Origin: Ruminococcus sp.
GTDB lineage: Bacteria > Bacillota > Clostridia > Oscillospirales > Ruminococcaceae
Reading direction: 5' to 3'
DNA length: 55,801 nt
Assembly: GCA_015066745.1 (NCBI GenBank)
Contig: SVNW01000015.1
Coordinates: 1 to 55,801, forward strand
Shown here: in pieces, positions 24,681 to 34,909 of the stretch
How the letters are laid out: every line of letters starts with the position of its first letter
Position numbering within the stretch: position 1 is the stretch's first letter
Translations under genes and position numbers: made by a program
The notes under the pieces: generated by a model
The model's input: the letters and a program-made list of their open reading frames with translations, nothing else
The model's database searches: none
What the model was told of the DNA's origin: nothing

Positions 24681-26198
24681 TTATTTTTTAATAAGTGACT
24701 TACCTGTCATTTCTTCAGGCTGAGGAAGTCCGAGAAGTTCAAGCATTGTCGGAGCGAGGTCGGCAAGAACACCTTCTTCGAGTTTAAAGCTTTCATCTGC
24801 ACCGATCATGATAAGCGGAACAGGATTTGTTGTATGAGCTGTAAACGGTGAACCGTCCTTTTCATACATCTGGTCTGCATTACCGTGGTCAGCTGTAACG
24901 AGAGCAACGCCACCCTTTGCAAGTATAGCGTCAACTGTTTTGCCAAGGCATTCGTCAACTGCTTCAACTGCCTTCTGCGCTGCATCAAAGATACCTGTAT
25001 GACCAACCATGTCGCAGTTAGCATAGTTAAGAATGATAACATCATACTTGTCGCTGTTTATACATTCAACAACCTTGTCGCAAACGAGCGGAGCGCTCAT
25101 TTCAGGCTGAAGGTCATATGTTGCTACTGCAGGTGACTTGATAAGTTCTCTGTCCTCATTTTTATAAGGAGCTTCAACACCGCCGTTAAAGAAGAATGTA
25201 ACGTGAGCATATTTTTCTGTTTCAGCAATTCTGAGCTGTGTAAGGCCCTTGTCTGAAATGTACTGTCCAAATGTATTTGTAAGTGACTGTGGCTTGAAAG
25301 CAACATTTACATTTGGCATAGTTGCATCATACTGTGTAAAGCATACGAAATAAAGCGGGAACATTTCTCTTGCAAAACCTTCAAACTGAGGATCTACAAA
25401 TGTTCTTGTTATTTCTCTTGCTCTGTCAGGACGGAAGTTGAAGAATACAACGCTGTCATTTGCACCTATTGTGCCTTCCTTGCAAACTACTGACGGAACA
25501 ACAAATTCGTCTGTTACGCCTTCTGCGTATGACTTTGCCATAACATCACACGGATCAGAGTTAAAGTTTCCTTCACCCTTTACCATTGCAGAATATGCTT
25601 TTTCAACACGATCCCAGCGGTTATCTCTGTCCATTGCATAGTAACGACCGCTTATTGTTGCTATCTTACCTACGCCGATCTTCTTCATTTCTTCGCAGAG
25701 TTCCTCTACAAAGTCTTTACCGCTTGAAGGAGGAACGTCTCTTCCGTCCATAAAACAGTGAACATATACTTTTTCAAGACCTGCTTTTTTAGCAAGTTCA
25801 AGAAGACCGTAGAGATGTGTGTGATGGCTGTGAACACCACCGCTTGAGAGAAGTCCCATGAAGTGAAGTGATGAACCGTTTTTCTTACAGTTTTCAACAG
25901 CTTCTGTAAATGCTTCGTTTGTGAAGAAGTCACCGTCAGAAATAGACTTTGTTATTCTTGTAAGTTCCTGATATACTATTCTTCCGGCACCGATATTTGT
26001 ATGACCAACTTCGGAGTTGCCCATCTGACCGTCAGGAAGACCTACGTTCATTCCGCTTGCACCGATAAGTGTGTTTGGATATTTGCTCATATACTTATCA
26101 ATGTTAGGTGTATTTGCTGCCTTAACAGCATTTCCGTATTCTTCGGAGTTGTATCCGAAACCATCAAGTATCAATAATGCTACGGGTTTTTTACTCAT
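24681..26198 (-). CDS. gpmI: 2,3-bisphosphoglycerate-independent phosphoglycerate mutase
   Basis: 505 aa, standard length. It converts 3- to 2-phosphoglycerate using two Mn ions and an active-site Ser. The alkaline-phosphatase-fold start is [10 protein letters not shown], and the catalytic Ser is in [17 protein letters not shown]. Further motifs are [51 protein letters not shown] and [11 protein letters not shown], which hold metal and substrate residues. Last gene of the glycolytic cluster, before a strong terminator. High-expression codon choice. Confidence 0.97.
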   Translation of the reverse strand: MSKKPVALLILDGFGYNSEEYGNAVKAANTPNIDKYMSKYPNTLIGASGMNVGLPDGQMGNSEVGHTNIGAGRIVYQELTRITKSISDGDFFTNEAFTEAVENCKKNGSSLHFMGLLSSGGVHSHHTHLYGLLELAKKAGLEKVYVHCFMDGRDVPPSSGKDFVEELCEEMKKIGVGKIATISGRYYAMDRDNRWDRVEKAYSAMVKGEGNFNSDPCDVMAKSYAEGVTDEFVVPSVVCKEGTIGANDSVVFFNFRPDRAREITRTFVDPQFEGFAREMFPLYFVCFTQYDATMPNVNVAFKPQSLTNTFGQYISDKGLTQLRIAETEKYAHVTFFFNGGVEAPYKNEDRELIKSPAVATYDLQPEMSAPLVCDKVVECINSDKYDVIILNYANCDMVGHTGIFDAAQKAVEAVDECLGKTVDAILAKGGVALVTADHGNADQMYEKDGSPFTAHTTNPVPLIMIGADESFKLEEGVLADLAPTMLELLGLPQPEEMTGKSLIKK

Positions 26199-26272
26199 TA
26201 TATTATACCTTTCTATTACGTTGTAATGATCTGATAAGTTTTACGCTTGTGTGATCTTTATAAAAAAATCAA

Positions 26273-27040
26273 TTATTTTGAAGCTTCTTCAAGAAGAACT
26301 GCAAACTTTTCAGCTACGAGTGATGCACCACCGATAAGTCCGCCGTCTACGTCAGGCTGTGCAAGAAGTTCAGCAGCGTTGTTTTCGTTCATTGAACCGC
26401 CGTACTGAATTGTCATAGCGTCAGCTGTTGCCTGGTCGTAAAGCTTAGCTACTGTCTGACGGATAAATGCACATACTTCATTTGCCTGAGCAGATGTAGC
26501 TGTTTTACCTGTACCGATAGCCCATACAGGTTCATAAGCGATAACAACGTTTGCGATCTGTTCCTTTGTAAGACCCATAAGAGCGATCTTTGTCTGGAGA
26601 GCAACGATTTCTTCTGTGATACCCTGTTCACGTTCTTCGAGCATTTCGCCAACGCAGAGGATAACTTTAAGACCAGCTTCAAGAGCAGCCTTTGTTCTCT
26701 TGTTTACTGTGATATCAGTTTCACCGAAGTACTGTCTTCTTTCGCTGTGACCGATGATTACATATTCAACGCCCATTTCTGTGAGCATATCAGCAGAGAT
26801 CTCACCTGTGAAAGCACCGCTCTTTTCAAAGTGGCAGTTTTCAGCGCCAACCTTGATGTTTGTACCCTGTGTAAGAGCAATAGCTGTTTCGAGATTTGTA
26901 TAAGGAACGCAGATAACAACACCGCATGATGCCTTTTCAGCATATGGTACAAGTGCTTCGATAAGAGCCTTTGCTTCAGGTCTTGTCTTGTTCATTTTCC
27001 AGTTACCTGCTATTATAGCCTGTCTTAATGCTTTGTTCAT
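26273..27040 (-). CDS. tpiA: Triose-phosphate isomerase
   Basis: 255 aa TIM barrel. It interconverts dihydroxyacetone phosphate and glyceraldehyde 3-phosphate. Visible features are AGNWKMNK (Asn and Lys), the catalytic His in IGHSERRQYFGE, the catalytic Glu in VIAYEPVWAIGTGKTA with loop 6, and YGGSMNENNAAELLAQPDVDGGLIGGASL for the phosphate. The reading frame and length are intact. It lies between pgk and gpmI; a stable hairpin separates it from pgk. Confidence 0.98.
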   Translation of the reverse strand: MNKALRQAIIAGNWKMNKTRPEAKALIEALVPYAEKASCGVVICVPYTNLETAIALTQGTNIKVGAENCHFEKSGAFTGEISADMLTEMGVEYVIIGHSERRQYFGETDITVNKRTKAALEAGLKVILCVGEMLEEREQGITEEIVALQTKIALMGLTKEQIANVVIAYEPVWAIGTGKTATSAQANEVCAFIRQTVAKLYDQATADAMTIQYGGSMNENNAAELLAQPDVDGGLIGGASLVAEKFAVLLEEASK

Positions 27041-27080
27041 AAAAAAATACTCCTTTTGTATATGTTATATTTTACATACT

Positions 27081-27106
27081 ATAAGGCGGAGTCTCCCCCG
27101 CCTTAT
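27081..27106 (-). terminator. Intercistronic hairpin between pgk and tpiA
   Basis: A 9-bp perfect GC-rich stem (ATAAGGCGG / CCGCCTTAT) with an 8-nt loop lies after the pgk stop. There is no T-run behind it on the minus strand, so it looks more like an mRNA-stabilising or processing stem than a full terminator. Confidence 0.5.
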
Positions 27107-27118
27107 TTAATTTATTAA

Positions 27119-28330
27119 TTACTTTTCAGCGATTACAGCTACACCAGGAAGAACCTTACCTTCGAGATATTCAAGTGAAGCACCGCCACCTGTTGAGATG
27201 TGGCTCATCTTGTCAGCAAAACCGAGCTGCATAACTGCTGCTGCAGAGTCACCGCCACCGATGATCGTTGTAGCGTCTGTTTCAGCAAGAGCCTTAGCTA
27301 CAGCGATAGTACCCTTTGCAAGTGTTGGGTTTTCAAATACACCCATAGGTCCGTTCCATACAACTGTCTTAGCAGTCTTGCAAGCGTCAGCAAAGAGAGC
27401 CTGTGTCTTTTCACCGATATCAAGACCCATCTTGTCAGCAGGAAGGTTATCTGAAGCCATTGTTTCAACACTGATCTCAGCGTCGATCGGATCAGGGAAT
27501 GCAGATGCTACTACTGTATCGATAGGGAGAAGAAGCTTCTTGCCGTTTTCTTCAGCCTTCTTGAGCATATCCTTGCAGTAGTCGATCTTTTCGTCATCAA
27601 CGAGTGATGTACCTACTTCGTAACCCTTAGCCTTGAGGAATGTGTATGCCATACCGCCACCGATGATAAGTGTATCGCACTTTTCGATGAGGTTTGAGAT
27701 AACGTTGAGCTTGTCAGCGACCTTAGCGCCACCGAGGATAGCAACGAATGGTCTTTCAGGAACTTCAACAGCATTTCCGAGGTACTGGATCTCCTTCTGC
27801 ATGAGGTAACCTACTGCTGTATCCTTTACGTAGTCTGTTACACCTGCTGTTGAGCAGTGTGCTCTGTGAGCTGAACCGAAAGCGTCCATTACAAATACGT
27901 CTGTGATAGAAGCAAGATCCTTGCTGAATGTTTCTATGTTCTTTGTTTCTTCTTTTCTGAAACGTGTATTTTCAAGAAGTACAACATCTCCGTCATTCAT
28001 AGCTGCTACAGCCTTCTTAGCATTTTCGCCTACTACTTCGTCGTCCTTAGCGAAAACAACTTCCTTACCGAGAAGTTCGGAAAGTCTTACTGCAACAGGA
28101 GCGAGAGAGAACTTGTCTTCAGGACCGTTCTTCGGCTTGCCGAGGTGTGAACAGAGTATGAGTTTACCACCGTCAGCGATGAGCTTCTTTATTGTTGGTA
28201 ATGCTGCAACTATTCTGTTGTCATTTGTGATAACGCCCTCTTTGAGTGGTACGTTAAAGTCGCATCTTACAAGAACTCTTTTTCCCTTTACATTAATGTC
28301 GTCAACTGTAACTTTGTTTAAACCTGCCAT
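27119..28330 (-). CDS. pgk: Phosphoglycerate kinase
   Basis: 403 aa. It transfers phosphate from 1,3-bisphosphoglycerate to ADP. Motifs: [88 protein letters not shown] and [14 protein letters not shown] with the terminal [21 protein letters not shown] is about 8 nt before the ATG at 28330; a TTG further upstream in frame was rejected. First gene of the pgk-tpiA-gpmI cluster. Codons are of the highly expressed kind. Confidence 0.97.
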   Translation of the reverse strand: MAGLNKVTVDDINVKGKRVLVRCDFNVPLKEGVITNDNRIVAALPTIKKLIADGGKLILCSHLGKPKNGPEDKFSLAPVAVRLSELLGKEVVFAKDDEVVGENAKKAVAAMNDGDVVLLENTRFRKEETKNIETFSKDLASITDVFVMDAFGSAHRAHCSTAGVTDYVKDTAVGYLMQKEIQYLGNAVEVPERPFVAILGGAKVADKLNVISNLIEKCDTLIIGGGMAYTFLKAKGYEVGTSLVDDEKIDYCKDMLKKAEENGKKLLLPIDTVVASAFPDPIDAEISVETMASDNLPADKMGLDIGEKTQALFADACKTAKTVVWNGPMGVFENPTLAKGTIAVAKALAETDATTIIGGGDSAAAVMQLGFADKMSHISTGGGASLEYLEGKVLPGVAVIAEK

Positions 28331-28398
28331 TATTTTACTTCCTTTCAAATCAACTGATTTTCAATTAGTTGTCTTTGATTTAACAACTATACATTTCT

Positions 28399-28427
28399 AT
28401 TTTATAATATTTTGCTCTGTTTTACAA
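28399..28427 (-). promoter_or_regulatory. Candidate promoter of the pgk cluster
   Basis: TTGTAA (28422-28427, minus strand) and TAAAAT (28399-28404) with 17-bp spacing. An inverted repeat CAACT...AGTTG lies between the promoter and the start codon (about 28351-28371). Confidence 0.5.
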
Positions 28428-28496
28428 GTCTTATTTCATATTTTTTTTAATTTTTTTGGTTTGATAATGCAAGACCGTTAAAACGCACGAAAACTA

Positions 28497-28525
28497 TTGA
28501 TTTTTATAAGAAATCATGTTAAAAT
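28497..28525 (+). promoter_or_regulatory. Candidate promoter of the dockerin-protease gene
   Basis: TTGATT (28497-28502) and TAAAAT (28520-28525) with 17-bp spacing, about 40 bp before the ATG. It diverges from the pgk promoter. Confidence 0.5.
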
Positions 28526-28563
28526 TTAATATAAATAAAAACAACTTATGAGATTAAAAAGGT

Positions 28564-31500
28564 ATGAATGCTATGAATAAAAAGAAATTACTGACAAAAA
28601 TTTTATTACTTTCTCTGCTTACAGGTCTGTGTCCTCACACCGAATCACTGCAGACTATAAATGCAACTACTAAAAAAAGTGAAAATTTTTCCGCATTTTC
28701 ATCTTCAGCAGGAAAAAAGACAGTTTTTTCAGAAACAACAACTCCGAAAAATCTTCCTTCAAGATTTGATCTGCGTGAGCTTGGACTTGTTTCAGCTGTA
28801 AAAAATCAGGGTGATTACGGAACGTGCTGGGCTTTTTCGGCACTTGCATCAGCTGAAACTTCTCTTATCAGAAATTTTCCATACATAGATTTTTCGGAAC
28901 TTCATCTCTCATACTTTACCTTTTCAGGCGATGAAAATCTCGAAGCCCCGCACAACAGTGAATTTTCAACTGCAGGAGGACATACGTCTATCTCTACTTC
29001 AACTCTGGCTCAGGGAATAGGCCCTGTAAGTGAAAAAATACTTCCGTATGATACCGCTCCTGAAACTATAGACCATTCACTGAAACACTTAAACGAATGT
29101 AAAATATCAGATTCATATCTGCTAAATTCATTTACTCAGCAAAAAGTATATGCTGACGAAGTATTTAACTTTACTGAAGAACAGATAAAAGAACTTCTTA
29201 TGCAGGAAAATGCCGTAGCTGTAAATTTCAAGTACGAAAACTCTTATAATGAAAAAACTTTTGCTCAGTATATGCCGTCATACTCCACTCCAAATCACGC
29301 TGTAACTATAGTCGGCTGGGACGATGATTTCAGCAGGGAAAATTTTCTTACACCGCCTGATCGTGACGGTGCATGGCTTGTCAAAAACAGCTGGGGACCT
29401 GACTGGGGCGACAACGGTTACTTCTGGATCTCATACTGTGACAGATCTCTTACCGATACAAACTGTATCAAAGCAGTCCCGTCTGACAGTTATTCATCTG
29501 TTTATCAGCATGACACACTTGCAATGACGGCATCTGTCACTGCTGACAACGAAGAGCGAAACAGTGCATATATGGCAAATGTATTTACAGCCGATACCGA
29601 TGAAGCCATAACTTCTGTAGGGTTGTACACAACTGATAACAACGCAGAATATGAGATAACCGTATATACAGGTCTTACCGACGAAAACTCTCCTGTTTCA
29701 GGAACTCCCGGAGTTATTACAAAGGGTACTCAGAAATACGCAGGATATCATACCATAAAACTTGACGAGGCTGTAAGAATAAAAAAAGGTGAAAAGTTTT
29801 CTGTCGTTGTAAAGCTTACAAATCCTGAACATCTCTATCCTATTCCTGTTGAAGCGAGTGTAATACTCTGCGAAAACAAGCTTTCGATGAATGTTTCTGA
29901 GATCACAGAAGAAAAGCTTGATTCTTCTTCTGATTACGGTGAAAGTTTTATCAGCTCAAACGGTACAAGATGGACGGACACCAAAGGAATGAAAATAGAA
30001 CACGCCTATGAAAATATTTCACTTCCCGATACAAATGTTGTGTACTATATAGGAAACGTCTGCCTTAAAGCTTTCGGTGACAACTCAGACAAAGTGTATT
30101 TTTCACAAGAATACGATAAAGTTGCATTCGGAACAAAAGTTGAACTTTCATCTGTATGCGGTCAGACTATACACTACACAACAGACGGCAGTATCCCTGA
30201 CACTGACAGTCCTGTATACACCGAACCTATAGTTATCGATAAGGATATGACTGTAAATGCCGTTACTTCAGACGGAGAAAATATATACAGCAGAAAATAT
30301 CGTCAGGCAGAAGCTGTGCTTTCATCTGTTACTGTAAACGATACACTTCTTGACCTCGGAACATATGAAAATATCAATACCGATCTTTCGTACGATCTTG
30401 AAGGTACTTCAGAATATGTGACACTGTTCCCTATCAGCACCTGCGACATAGAAATAAACGGTCAGAAAGTGATATCGGGACATGACAGTCAGAAGATCAA
30501 AGTTTCACCGGGACATAATGAAATAAAAATAAAATGCACAGAAGAAGGAAAGAAAACAACCGAATACACACTGAACGTATTTAAAAACTATGCGGCTGTA
30601 GATTACTATAAGGAGATCATCATATTTGATGAAGAACTGACATCTGTGAGTTCTTCTGACGGACATATTTTCAAAAACGGTGAAAGCATATCCGAATATT
30701 TCGGTCAGAAACTCACTGTAACAACAGGCGATAAAATAACGACACTCAATGTTTCGGAAAAAACAGACCTTAATGAAGAACTCAAAGACGCTAAGATCTC
30801 AAATTCCTTAGAAATTTTAACAATGCTTTTTTCTGTATCAAGCAAAATGGTTTTCAGCTCTTCGCCCGATATGAGCGACGCCAAGAGTATCTCTGAAAGA
30901 AAATATCCCATACTTTCCGAAAACTTCTTTAAGGTATATCCTGACTACGATACCGACCTTTATTTTCAGATACCTGCTACAGATGATTCTCCCGAAAGTA
31001 CAGTCTACCACATAACAGTACCTCCAAGACGTGTTATTCCAGACGAAGCAGTCACTATCGACATCACAAATGAGAATACAATATCATTTACTCTTGAAAA
31101 TGCTTCCGAGCTTAAAGCTGAATACAAAATAGAGATAATGACGTCCGAACAGGCGCCTTATAGTACGGAGATATTATTTCCTTTAAAATGTACAGAAGAT
31201 ACAACTGTCATAACAGATCTCCTTCCGGGAGAAACATATATGTTGTATGTTCATTACAAGGATAATGATAACGGATTTACACCATATGTAAAAAACATAC
31301 AGATAAAAATGCCCGGACAGAAAACTCTCTGTTCCTTTAACTACGAACAGGAAACTATAATATTTGATGAAAACGACCTTTCGGTAACGACAAATGACGG
31401 AAAGAAACTCAGCTGTTATGACAATATTTCCGATTATATCGGTACATCGCTTACACTTACAGATTCTCTCGGACATACATCATCTCAGTTTATACCGTTA

Positions 31501-32211
31501 AGACCTGAGATGGAAGAAATAAATATTGATTTTTCGGCAGGAAGACTGACGGGAACTTTTGATGACAGCATAAAATACATACGATGCAAACCAAACGGAT
31601 TATATTATAAAGCTGTTTCTTCCGAAAATCTGTCTGACAGAAACGGCATCATATGGCTTGAAGATCTTTTTGAAACAGGAATAATGCCCGGAGACAGAAT
31701 ATATTTTTACAAAGAAGCTACAAACAAAAAGTTTTCATCACTCATGACCGAAATAATTGTTCCTGATTATCCGAAAATAAACAAAAAACTGCTTGATGTA
31801 ATACGATACACAAGTACAAGTATACTTCTCAAACAGGTCGACGGTGTAGAATATGGTATAAGAAATAACTTCAGACGTGAATTTGTATGGCAGGACTCTC
31901 CTTTTTTTGATGACCTTACCCCCGGCACACAATATATTCTTGCAGTAAGATACAAATCAACAAGTGAAAGTATGAATTCCCAGGCTACCTATAACATAAT
32001 AACCACACTTCCTGAACAAAACCTTAAAGGCGACCTTGACAGTAACAGCAAACTTACAGCAACCGACCTTGTTGTAATGAAAAAAATCCTTTTTGGTACG
32101 ACCGCTCCCGACTCATATCAGCACTCTGTAGCAGATATAAACGGTGACGGAAAAATAAATATTTTTGATATGAAACGACTGATCGATAAGTTTATTTCAA
32201 AACAAATATAA
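28564..32211 (+). CDS. Secreted papain-family (C1) cysteine protease with C-terminal dockerin
   Basis: 1215 aa. Signal peptide at about 1-35. The C1 peptidase domain runs from LPSRFDLRELGLVSAVKNQG to about residue 300: catalytic Cys88 in GTCWAFS, His245 in NHAVTIVGWDDDF, Asn275 in VKNSWGPDWGDNGYFWISY. Then a lectin-like beta-sandwich (about 330-430, ITSVGLYTTDNNAEYEITVYTG), a chitobiase C-terminal-like repeat (about 515-580, IHYTTDGSIPDTDSPVYTEP), several beta-rich repeats, and a dockerin at the end (loops DLDSNSKLTATD, with weak metal positions, and DINGDGKINIFD). The protease should ride on the cellulosome. The ATG at 28564 or 28576 can be the start. No terminator separates it from the two-component genes downstream. 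Confidence 0.93.
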   Translation: MNAMNKKKLLTKILLLSLLTGLCPHTESLQTINATTKKSENFSAFSSSAGKKTVFSETTTPKNLPSRFDLRELGLVSAVKNQGDYGTCWAFSALASAETSLIRNFPYIDFSELHLSYFTFSGDENLEAPHNSEFSTAGGHTSISTSTLAQGIGPVSEKILPYDTAPETIDHSLKHLNECKISDSYLLNSFTQQKVYADEVFNFTEEQIKELLMQENAVAVNFKYENSYNEKTFAQYMPSYSTPNHAVTIVGWDDDFSRENFLTPPDRDGAWLVKNSWGPDWGDNGYFWISYCDRSLTDTNCIKAVPSDSYSSVYQHDTLAMTASVTADNEERNSAYMANVFTADTDEAITSVGLYTTDNNAEYEITVYTGLTDENSPVSGTPGVITKGTQKYAGYHTIKLDEAVRIKKGEKFSVVVKLTNPEHLYPIPVEASVILCENKLSMNVSEITEEKLDSSSDYGESFISSNGTRWTDTKGMKIEHAYENISLPDTNVVYYIGNVCLKAFGDNSDKVYFSQEYDKVAFGTKVELSSVCGQTIHYTTDGSIPDTDSPVYTEPIVIDKDMTVNAVTSDGENIYSRKYRQAEAVLSSVTVNDTLLDLGTYENINTDLSYDLEGTSEYVTLFPISTCDIEINGQKVISGHDSQKIKVSPGHNEIKIKCTEEGKKTTEYTLNVFKNYAAVDYYKEIIIFDEELTSVSSSDGHIFKNGESISEYFGQKLTVTTGDKITTLNVSEKTDLNEELKDAKISNSLEILTMLFSVSSKMVFSSSPDMSDAKSISERKYPILSENFFKVYPDYDTDLYFQIPATDDSPESTVYHITVPPRRVIPDEAVTIDITNENTISFTLENASELKAEYKIEIMTSEQAPYSTEILFPLKCTEDTTVITDLLPGETYMLYVHYKDNDNGFTPYVKNIQIKMPGQKTLCSFNYEQETIIFDENDLSVTTNDGKKLSCYDNISDYIGTSLTLTDSLGHTSSQFIPLRPEMEEINIDFSAGRLTGTFDDSIKYIRCKPNGLYYKAVSSENLSDRNGIIWLEDLFETGIMPGDRIYFYKEATNKKFSSLMTEIIVPDYPKINKKLLDVIRYTSTSILLKQVDGVEYGIRNNFRREFVWQDSPFFDDLTPGTQYILAVRYKSTSESMNSQATYNIITTLPEQNLKGDLDSNSKLTATDLVVMKKILFGTTAPDSYQHSVADINGDGKINIFDMKRLIDKFISKQI

Positions 32212-32293
32212 ATCATCATCAATAAAAACACAATAAAAACACTTATAAATTATAAAATAACTTATACTCATATCACATACCAAAAGGAGAAAA

Positions 32294-32977
32294 ATGAATA
32301 TGCGAATACTTATTATAGAGGACGAGATCGCTCTTGCCGATGCACTTGAGCAGATACTTCAAAAAAACAAATATCTTACTGACGCTTGCTATGATGGTGT
32401 ATCGGGACTTGACTGCGCACTTTCAGGAATATATGATGTTATAATTCTTGATATAATGCTTCCGAAAATGAACGGATTTGATGTACTTCGTTCACTTAGA
32501 ATAAATAAAATATCCACGCCCGTACTTCTTCTTACTGCAAAAGATGAAATAGCCGATAAAGTAAACGGACTTGATATCGGCGCTGATGATTATATGACAA
32601 AACCTTTCAATACAGAAGAACTTCTGGCAAGGATACGTTCACTTGCAAGAAGAAATAACAATACATTCTGTGAAAACATGATAAACTTTGATGATATATC
32701 GCTCAATCTCTCAACATATGAGCTTTCATGCGGTGGAAATTCACTCAAACTCGGTCTTAAAGAATTCTGCATAATGGAGCTTTTCTGCAAAAACGGAAAT
32801 GCTATCATAAGCAAGGAACAGCTTATAGAAAAGATCTGGGGATATGATTCAAAAGCAGAATACAACAATGTCGAAGTATATATATCCTTCCTCAGAAAAA
32901 AACTATCGCACATAAACTCAGCTGTAAACATAAAAACTGTACGAGGCGTAGGATATTGTCTTGGTTCAGGGAAGTGA
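32294..32977 (+). CDS. OmpR/PhoB-family response regulator
   Basis: 227 aa. The receiver domain (about 1-120) has the acidic pair in IIEDE, phospho-acceptor Asp53 in VIILDIMLPKMNGFD, Thr in LLLTAKDE and Lys in DDYMTKPFNTEELLAR. The C-terminal winged helix (about 130-225) shows LGLKEFCIMELFCKNGNAIISKEQLIEKIWGY and VEVYISFLRKKLSHI, ending VRGVGYCLG. AAAGGAG precedes the ATG. It is followed 8 bp later by its cognate histidine kinase and preceded 82 bp upstream by the dockerin-protease gene. Confidence 0.96.
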   Translation: MNMRILIIEDEIALADALEQILQKNKYLTDACYDGVSGLDCALSGIYDVIILDIMLPKMNGFDVLRSLRINKISTPVLLLTAKDEIADKVNGLDIGADDYMTKPFNTEELLARIRSLARRNNNTFCENMINFDDISLNLSTYELSCGGNSLKLGLKEFCIMELFCKNGNAIISKEQLIEKIWGYDSKAEYNNVEVYISFLRKKLSHINSAVNIKTVRGVGYCLGSGK

Positions 32978-32985
32978 TTTTTTAA

Positions 32986-34866
32986 ATGATCAAAAAATTA
33001 AAAATGCGATTTATCATCGTAAATATGATTATTCTTTCTCTTATACTGCTTTCAACACTAAGCGGAATATATTTTCTCATGGTAAATTCAGAGATAAAAA
33101 TGTCTGAAGAGATAATGGATACACTCATAGAAAATCACAAAAAAAATATACCCGTGCCCGATGATAAAATGCCTGATATAAGCGGTAAAACAAAACCCTT
33201 GTCAGAACTGCATATATCAGAAGGCAAAGGCATAATAAATCTTGAATATGACCCGTATGCTTACAACTATGGTTATGGATATTATGACCCCTACTGGTAC
33301 TACGGAAACGGCTGGTGGAATCCGCCTCCGCCGTCTGAAAGCTCAAACAACAATAATAACGGCTGGGGAAACGGTTACTGGAACGGTGGTTACTGGGGCG
33401 ACTGGGGTGACCCTAACACAACAGCCCCTTCTTTAGCACCACCACCGCATGATGCACGGCCTCCCGAACATTCCGACCCAGATCCCGAAAATACATCTCC
33501 TGCGGTGACGACATATGACTCTGTAACATCACCGCCAGATACCACTGCAGAAACAACTGCGGTCTGTACGCAAAGTACTACCACACTACCGATAACAGAA
33601 GAGCCACCTGCTCCTGTCTATACAGAAGCTCCGCAAACACAAACAGAATATATCGAAAATCAGACAGAAGTGCCTGTTACTATAACAGAACCGATAACAA
33701 CAACGACAACATCACAAACAATTATCACAACTGTACAGACTACACCGCCTCTTCCCCCGCCTGCTATGACAGAAAAAAAAGTTGTGACCACAAGATATAA
33801 CGGAAATCTTATAAGATCACACATATTTGCAGAACTCGGACGTGAAAATGAGATACTTGACATATCATATCAGTACTTTTTCAGATATGACAGCGAAAAT
33901 ACAGTTACCGATGAAAGTTATGACCAGCAGATACGTCAGACTATAAGAGAAATATCCGAGAGCGGAAAAGAAACCGGAAAATGTGTTATAAACTCTGTTT
34001 CCTACAGATATAAAATGACTTCTTCTCCTCACAGCAAAGTATCATCTGTTATATTTCTTGACCGTTCCATAGAAATATCCACGCTCAACAGACTTCTTAT
34101 CATATTTGTAATAATAGGCTGTGCAGGTCTTATAATAGTTTTCTTCATAAGTCTTTTTCTTGCAAACTGGGCAATAAAGCCTATAGAAGATGCATGGAAT
34201 AAGCAAAAACAATTTATCGCAGATGCTTCGCATGAATTAAAAACACCTCTGACAGTAATAGCCGCAAATACCGATGTAGTTTTGTCTACTCCAAATGATA
34301 TGATAAGAAATCAGGAACGCTGGCTCAGGTATATCAAATCTGAAACTCTGCGAATGTCAAAACTGGTAAACGAACTTCTGTATATTGCAAAGTCAGATGC
34401 AAATGAGATAAAGATGGATATGAACGAATTTGACATTTCAAATACTGTATCAAGTATATGTCTCATATTCGAATCTCTTGTTTTTGAAGCAAACAGAGAA
34501 CTTGCAACCGATATATCACCGCATCTGAAATTTTTCGGTGATGAGGACAGAATAAAACAGCTTGTTACAATACTTCTTGACAATGCCACAAAGTATTCAC
34601 TTATAAACTCCGTTATCTCTGTTTCACTTTTCAAAAATAATCAGGGAAAGATAAAAATCTGCATTTCAAACAAATGCGAAGATCTCTCCGAGGATAATGT
34701 TTCAAAACTCTTTGACAGATTTTACAGAGTCGATACTTCAAGAAACAGCGGAACAGGCGGAAACGGACTGGGACTTAATATAGCACAGAATATAGCCGAA
34801 GCACATAACGGAAATATTCATGTCAGCTACAACTACGGAATAATTTCATTTACTGTGACATTATAA
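32986..34866 (+). CDS. Sensor histidine kinase with aromatic/Gly and Thr/Pro-rich extracellular region
   Basis: 626 aa. TM1 at about 10-30; extracellular part about 31-365; TM2 about 370-395; HisKA with His416 in DASHELKTPLT; HATPase_c with LLDNATKYS, LFDRFYRVDTSR and GGNGLGLNIAQ. The extracellular part is unusual. Residues of about 86-145 are nearly all Tyr, Trp, Gly, Asn, Asp and Pro (YNYGYGYYDPYWYYGNGWW and GWGNGYWNGGYWGDWGD). Residues of about 146-264 are a Thr/Pro/Glu-rich stretch of the kind seen in cellulosomal linkers, probably glycosylated and spanning the wall. A folded segment of about 100 residues precedes TM2. The C-terminus is short after the HATPase domain. It forms an operon with the response regulator. 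Confidence 0.93.
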   Translation: MIKKLKMRFIIVNMIILSLILLSTLSGIYFLMVNSEIKMSEEIMDTLIENHKKNIPVPDDKMPDISGKTKPLSELHISEGKGIINLEYDPYAYNYGYGYYDPYWYYGNGWWNPPPPSESSNNNNNGWGNGYWNGGYWGDWGDPNTTAPSLAPPPHDARPPEHSDPDPENTSPAVTTYDSVTSPPDTTAETTAVCTQSTTTLPITEEPPAPVYTEAPQTQTEYIENQTEVPVTITEPITTTTTSQTIITTVQTTPPLPPPAMTEKKVVTTRYNGNLIRSHIFAELGRENEILDISYQYFFRYDSENTVTDESYDQQIRQTIREISESGKETGKCVINSVSYRYKMTSSPHSKVSSVIFLDRSIEISTLNRLLIIFVIIGCAGLIIVFFISLFLANWAIKPIEDAWNKQKQFIADASHELKTPLTVIAANTDVVLSTPNDMIRNQERWLRYIKSETLRMSKLVNELLYIAKSDANEIKMDMNEFDISNTVSSICLIFESLVFEANRELATDISPHLKFFGDEDRIKQLVTILLDNATKYSLINSVISVSLFKNNQGKIKICISNKCEDLSEDNVSKLFDRFYRVDTSRNSGTGGNGLGLNIAQNIAEAHNGNIHVSYNYGIISFTVTL

Positions 34867-34871
34867 AAAAT

Positions 34872-34907
34872 AATCGTCTGAGGAACTTTTTCTTCAGACG
34901 ATTTTTG
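34872..34907. terminator. Bidirectional terminator between kinase and nfo
   Basis: A 10-bp perfect stem (AATCGTCTGA / TCAGACGATT) with T-runs on both sides lies between two convergent genes. Confidence 0.8.
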
Positions 34908-34909
34908 TT

